This document shows, piece by piece, positions 60,371-64,000 of a DNA stretch of 64,000 nt. Origin of the DNA: Thermoguttaceae bacterium (GTDB lineage Bacteria > Planctomycetota > Planctomycetia > Pirellulales > Thermoguttaceae); assembly GCA_017559825.1 (NCBI GenBank), contig JAFYQR010000142.1, positions 1-64,000 of the forward strand. The letters run 5' to 3'. A model generated the notes under the pieces. It was not told the DNA's origin and ran no database searches. It was given only the letters and a program-made list of their open reading frames with translations. Position numbers and translations under genes: made by a program. How positions within the stretch are numbered: position 1 is the stretch's first letter; each line of letters begins with the position of its first letter.

Positions 60371-60667
60371 ATGCAAATTCAAGTTCAAGCGCGACACGGT
60401 TCCTTGGCTGACGCCACTCGCCAAAAGATTGCCGATAAAGTGGAAAAACTGGGGCGTTTCATCGAGCGCGTTTCTAACATCGACGTGATGGTCGACCTTG
60501 AAAAAGCGGATCAACCCGTCGTTGAAGTCGTCGTTTCGACGGAATTGAAGAAAGATTTTCGCGCCGATTACACCTCCGGCGATCTTTGGGGATGCCTCGA
60601 TCAAACGATCGATAAAATCGAGCAGCAAATGCGCAAGTTTAAGGAGAAAATGACGGATCACCGTTGA
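60371..60667 (+). CDS. hpf: Ribosome hibernation promoting factor, short form
   Basis: A 98-residue HPF/YfiA protein that binds the decoding region of the 30S subunit and silences ribosomes in stationary phase. The sequence shows the beta-alpha-beta-beta-beta-alpha pattern (MQIQVQARHGSLADATRQKIADKVEKLGRFI ... VEVVVSTELKKDFRADYTSGDLWGCLDQTIDKIEQQMRKFKEK). There is no C-terminal dimerisation domain, so it is the short type. AAGGAG precedes the ATG at good spacing. Its place before ptsN resembles the rpoN-hpf-ptsN clusters of other bacteria, here without rpoN. A strong hairpin lies after the stop. Confidence 0.93.
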   Translation: MQIQVQARHGSLADATRQKIADKVEKLGRFIERVSNIDVMVDLEKADQPVVEVVVSTELKKDFRADYTSGDLWGCLDQTIDKIEQQMRKFKEKMTDHR

Positions 60668-61032
60668 CGGGAGCGCCCGTCGTTCGCGGCGAACGTTGAA
60701 CGCGCCGCCGACGTCGATTTTTGCTTTTCGCAAATTTTCGCGTCGGCGGCGCGCCCGTTTGAAACGCGTTCGATCCTTAAAAAAGGTTATTTTGACGCGC
60801 CTTCTTCATTTTTCTTGACCTTTCTTTCCGACGAAACCGCTCGAAGCGCTATACAAAGTTGGAATTTCCGTTAAAATGAACGTTGGCGCCAAAAAAATTT
60901 CGGCGGACGATTTTTCGCGACTTCAACGTTTCGTCGATATGGAAAGCGCGACGGAATTATGCGGACGGCGCCGTCAAGAACCAATTAACCCGAACCGCGT
61001 TGCTTCCCCTTGCTGATTTAGGAGTATTTTGA
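60668..61032. other. Intergenic region between hpf and ptsN
   Basis: Holds the hpf hairpin at 60702-60752 and AT-rich sequence up to the ptsN ribosome site. TATACA at 60850-60855 is a weak -10 candidate. No ORF is supported. Confidence 0.55.
60702..60752 (+). terminator. Terminator hairpin after hpf
   Basis: Perfect 12-base stem GCGCCGCCGACG / CGTCGGCGGCGC around a T-rich 27-base loop, about 35 bases past the hpf stop, followed by CCCGTTT. Confidence 0.7.
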
Positions 61033-61509
61033 ATGAAATTTTCCGATTTTATTCTCGTCGATTCGATCATTACCGGCCTTAAAGCGACGACGAAGGAAGG
61101 CGTCGTTCGCGAAATGGTGCAATCGTTGCAAGAAGCCGGCGGAATCCCCGAGGCGGAATACGAAGGAATCGTCAACGCGATTATGCGTCGCGAAGAGCTC
61201 GGTTCGACCGGCATCGGTCGCGGCATCGCCGTTCCGCACACCAAACATATTAGCGTCGATCGTCTCGTCGGCACCGTCGCCATTAGCGCCGAAGGCGTCG
61301 ATTTCGAATCTCTCGACTGCGAAAAAGTCAATCTCTTCTTCCTGCTCGTTTCTCCGCCCGACCGTCCCGGCGAACACCTCCGCGCTCTCGAGCACATCAC
61401 GCGTCAACTCAAAGACGACGGTTTCTGCCGTTTCCTCCAACAATCGCGCGATCGCGACGATATTTTGAATCTGTTGGAAGAAGCCGACGCCAACGTTTTC
61501 GGCAAGTAA
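61033..61509 (+). CDS. ptsN: PTS EIIA-Ntr-type phosphocarrier
   Basis: A 158-residue EIIA of the nitrogen-PTS/fructose family. His69 in GRGIAVPHTKHISVDRL is the phosphorylated residue, and the surrounding pattern (REELGSTGIGRGIAVPHTKH) is diagnostic. It should accept phosphate from HPr and act on regulatory partners rather than on a sugar, since no EIIB or EIIC is nearby. AGGAG precedes the ATG. Codon use is shifted toward ACC, GGC and CGT, as in ilvC. It is followed by ptsH after 204 bases and ptsI beyond. Confidence 0.9.
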   Translation: MKFSDFILVDSIITGLKATTKEGVVREMVQSLQEAGGIPEAEYEGIVNAIMRREELGSTGIGRGIAVPHTKHISVDRLVGTVAISAEGVDFESLDCEKVNLFFLLVSPPDRPGEHLRALEHITRQLKDDGFCRFLQQSRDRDDILNLLEEADANVFGK

Positions 61510-61713
61510 GTTTGTCGACGTTGTTTTTACGGGATTTCGCTCTCGGCGTTCCGTCGCGAACGCGCCGCGGCGAATCCCGAAAACGTTTTCCGACGTCGAT
61601 TTTCACCCTTTCGCCGCGTTTTTTCTTTAAAAACGCGCGAACGGACGTCGAGCGTCGCGTCGTCGGAAGGCGGCGTCTTAACGCGACGATAAATTAGGAG
61701 AGAGCGCGAACGA

Positions 61714-62010
61714 ATGATCCTTTCGAAGGAATTAACGGTTGAAAACAAGGCGGGTTTTCATGTGCGCGTCGCTTCGATGATTTGCAAAACGGCGATGAAA
61801 TACGAAGCGAAAATATCGTTAGTCAAAGGCGCGTACTCCGCCGACTGCAAAAGTTGCCTCGACTTGCTGACTTTGATGGCGCCCTGCGGCGAGCGATTGA
61901 CGTTGACCGTCGACGGAGCCGACGGCGAGGACGCTCTCAACGCGATCGGACTCCTTTTCGAGCGTAAATTTTACGAAGACGAATTCGCCGACGCGGAGAA
62001 AAACGAGTAA
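61714..62010 (+). CDS. ptsH: HPr-type phosphocarrier
   Basis: A 98-residue HPr. The phosphorylated histidine is His16 in NKAGFHVRVASMICKTA. Ser47 in DCKSCLDLLTL corresponds to the regulatory serine of Gram-positive HPr. The usual active-site sequence H-A-R-P-A is changed to H-V-R-V-A, so the conserved proline after the arginine is missing. The core is otherwise normal (KISLVKGAYSADCKS, LTLTVDGADGEDALNAIGLL). AGGAGAG lies about 12 bases upstream of the ATG. HPr kinase (hprK) is not in view. It is placed between ptsN and ptsI and should pass phosphate from EI to EIIA. Confidence 0.88.
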   Translation: MILSKELTVENKAGFHVRVASMICKTAMKYEAKISLVKGAYSADCKSCLDLLTLMAPCGERLTLTVDGADGEDALNAIGLLFERKFYEDEFADAEKNE

Positions 62011-62202
62011 CGATTCCGTCGGCGCGTTCGTTCGACGATTAGCGCCGATTTCAAGCGAATTTTTTACCCGAGCGCCGGAAAAACGCCGATTTCGTGGAAA
62101 ACGACGTCGCGTTTGGGAGGCGGGGCGCGTACTTGAGAGGAAACGCGTCGCCGAGCGTCGGGACGCGTTCCGTTTGGTTTTGACATTCATCGAGCCGCGT
62201 TC

Positions 62203-63966
62203 ATGAAAATTTTTCAAGGCATTCCCGTGTCGCCCGGCGTCGCGATCGGCCCGACGGCCGTCGTCGATTCCGAGGTGCGCGTTCGTCGACGTAAGATCGA
62301 ATCGGCGCAGGTTGAAAAAGAGCTCGAACGCTTGGCGGCGGCGATTCCCGTCGCGCAAGAAAAGTTGCGTGCGAATCGAGACGCGGTCGAACGGCAGCTT
62401 GGGAAGGAGTACGCCCAAATTTTCGAGGCGCACCTCCTGATATTGAGCGATCCCAAACTCCGCGGCGAAATTGAAACGAACGTTCGCGACGACCTCAATT
62501 CGGCCGAGCGAGCGGTCGAAAAAGCGTTCGACCGGCACGCCGATTTGTTGCGCGGGCTTCAAGACGCGGCTTACGCGGAGCGAGCGAACGATATTCTCGA
62601 CGTGAAAACGCGGCTTTTGGGAGAATTGCTCGAGGCGCGGGAGGATTCCGGCTCGGCGAACGAGCGTCCGACGATTTTGGCGGCGTCGAATTTGACGCCG
62701 AGCGCGGCTTCGAATCTCGATCCGACGAAAACGCTTGGAATCGTCGCCGAAACGGGCGGACTCGGGAGCCATACGGCGATCGTCGCGTCGGCGCTGCAGA
62801 TTCCGACCGTGTTGGGCGTCGGCGCGTTTCTCGCGAGCGCGGTCGACGGAACGACGGCGATCGTCGACGGCGACGCCGGGCGCTTGATTCTCGATCCGTC
62901 CGAGGAGATGCTCCGAAAATACGTCGCGAAACGAGACGCCTTGCGACGCGAAAAAGAGCTTTTGGCGACGAATTACGCGTCGGCGCCGGCTCAAACGAAG
63001 GACGGAGTCGCCGTTAAGATTAGCGGCAATATCGAGTTCCCCTACGAGGCCGAGGAGTGCCGCAAAAACGGCGCGCACGGCGTCGGCCTTTATCGCACGG
63101 AATTCCTTTATTTGGCGCGAGCCGCCGGTTCGCTTCCGGACGAAGAGGCGCATTTTCAAGCGTACAAAGCGGTCGCGGAGAAAATGGAAGGGCGTCCCGT
63201 CGTTATTCGCACGTTCGACTTGGGCGCCGACAAGTTGCCCGAGGGGCTGACGTTCGCTTCGACGAAAGAACCGAATCCGTTCATGGGGCTGCGGAGCATT
63301 CGGCTGTCGTTGCGGAACACCGAGATGTTTCGCGTGCAGTTGCGAGCGATTTTGCGAGCCAGCGTGTTCGGAAAATTCCGCGTGATGTTTCCGCTTGTCT
63401 CGACGATTACGGAATTTCGACAGGCGAAAATGATTTTCCGCGACGTTTGCGAAGAGCTCGCGGAGGAAAATATACCGTTCGACCCGGATATTCCGTTGGG
63501 GATTATGGTCGAAACGCCCGCGACCGCGCTCATGCTCGAACTTTTCGTGCACGAGGTCGACTTTTTCAGCGTCGGCACGAACGATTTGCTGCAGTACACG
63601 ATGGCGGTCGACCGAAGCAACAAGGACGTCGGTTTTTTGTACGAGCAAGAGTCGCCGGCCTTGATTCGGCTTCTCAAACATATCGTCGACGTCGCTAAAA
63701 TGTACGGAAAACCGGTTTCGTTGTGCGGGCAAATGGGGAGCGCTCCCGCGAACGCGCTCCTGCTGCTGGGGCTCGGTTTTAGGAGTTTGAGCGTCGCGCC
63801 CGGCATGATTCTGCAAATTAAGAAGGTTTGCGGAAACGTAACGATTAAAGAGTGCGAGGAAATTGCGCAAAACGCGCTTTTTAAGGAAACGTCGACGTCG
63901 ATGCGCGTTTACTTGCAAAGCGAATTTCGGCGGCGTTTTCCGGCGGCGAACGATTACGACGCTTGA
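62203..63966 (+). CDS. ptsI: Phosphoenolpyruvate-protein phosphotransferase (enzyme I)
   Basis: A 587-residue enzyme I that takes phosphate from phosphoenolpyruvate and gives it to HPr. The N-terminal domain has the active-site His190 in ETGGLGSHTAIVASALQIPTVLG. The barrel shows PYEAEECRKNGAHGVGLYRTEFLYL, FMGLRSIRLSL, FMFPLVSTITEFRQAK-like sequence, SVGTNDLLQYTMAVDRSN and the catalytic Cys in SLCGQMGS. Length is close to E. coli EI (575). The ATG at 62203 starts MKIFQGIPVSPGVAIGP, a standard family start, though the ribosome site is weak. It ends just before the right edge of the window. Confidence 0.94.
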   Translation: MKIFQGIPVSPGVAIGPTAVVDSEVRVRRRKIESAQVEKELERLAAAIPVAQEKLRANRDAVERQLGKEYAQIFEAHLLILSDPKLRGEIETNVRDDLNSAERAVEKAFDRHADLLRGLQDAAYAERANDILDVKTRLLGELLEAREDSGSANERPTILAASNLTPSAASNLDPTKTLGIVAETGGLGSHTAIVASALQIPTVLGVGAFLASAVDGTTAIVDGDAGRLILDPSEEMLRKYVAKRDALRREKELLATNYASAPAQTKDGVAVKISGNIEFPYEAEECRKNGAHGVGLYRTEFLYLARAAGSLPDEEAHFQAYKAVAEKMEGRPVVIRTFDLGADKLPEGLTFASTKEPNPFMGLRSIRLSLRNTEMFRVQLRAILRASVFGKFRVMFPLVSTITEFRQAKMIFRDVCEELAEENIPFDPDIPLGIMVETPATALMLELFVHEVDFFSVGTNDLLQYTMAVDRSNKDVGFLYEQESPALIRLLKHIVDVAKMYGKPVSLCGQMGSAPANALLLLGLGFRSLSVAPGMILQIKKVCGNVTIKECEEIAQNALFKETSTSMRVYLQSEFRRRFPAANDYDA

Positions 63967-64000
63967 CGTCGACGAAAAAATAGAGAAAATAGTCGGAGCC

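Noticed and set aside
61819-63918. 699-codon minus-strand open frame antisense to ptsH and ptsI
   Set aside because: Shadow frame across two well-identified genes and the spacer between them, with no recognisable domain.

Overview
The window looks like chromosomal DNA of a planctomycete, perhaps a host-associated one. The grounds are a serine/threonine kinase with the short N-terminal segment usual in planctomycete kinases, a DUF1080 protein, a Tat-exported xylose-isomerase-like protein, large secreted carbohydrate-active proteins and tandem GIDE-LemA proteins. This placement is inference from gene families; no rRNA is present. Codons ending in CG dominate (GCG, ACG, TCG, CCG, GTC, GAC). TTA, CTA and TCA are rare in the sense strand, which leaves very long but meaningless antisense reading frames. 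I saw no tRNA, rRNA, CRISPR array, transposase or prophage gene, and no sign of a recent island.

Layout. 0-11.5 kb (minus strand): a Gly-rich secreted protein cut by the edge, a CYTH-domain protein, a beta-helix GH28-like protein, a DUF4091/GH123-like protein, gnd and a 1,400-residue secreted protein, together a glycan-oriented segment. 11.8-21.7 kb (minus): ligA, then tcdA, larB, a helical unknown, an MFS transporter, a ZnuA-like binding protein and a secreted TPR protein; the genes from the ZnuA-like protein to tcdA are closely spaced and probably cotranscribed. 22.0-28.1 kb (plus): a small membrane protein, an HtrA-type protease, a TatD hydrolase and two tandem GIDE-LemA membrane proteins. 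28.1-40.6 kb (minus): mtaB, rpoD and dnaG in a macromolecular-synthesis arrangement, an 863-base AT-rich gap, tkt, hemC, a DUF1080 protein and two lipoprotein-like genes.

40.9-46.3 kb (plus): a protein kinase fused to a degenerate receiver domain, a Tat-exported sugar isomerase-like protein, a TPR lipoprotein, a membrane protein with repeated SFADFVAAEDAA motifs, and scpB. 46.4-51.2 kb (minus): ruvX, a solitary N6-adenine DNA methylase and ftsH. 51.8-64 kb (plus): uvrA with a large acidic insertion, ilvN-ilvC, a sialidase-like secreted protein, a radical SAM protein, and hpf-ptsN-ptsH-ptsI, a phosphorelay without any sugar permease in view.

Promoters resembling the sigma-70 consensus stand before dnaG, the kinase, a small lipoprotein, ilvN and hpf. 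Intrinsic terminators close many units. The spacers also carry a degenerate family of A/T-tract plus G-cluster repeats with roughly 8-base phasing, and a four-copy GG-TT-GTC-ACCG hairpin repeat lies before the radical SAM gene. The best candidates for undescribed biology are the GIDE-LemA pair, the kinase/pseudo-receiver protein, the SFADFVAAEDAA protein with its neighbours, the acidic insertion in UvrA, and the intergenic repeat family.
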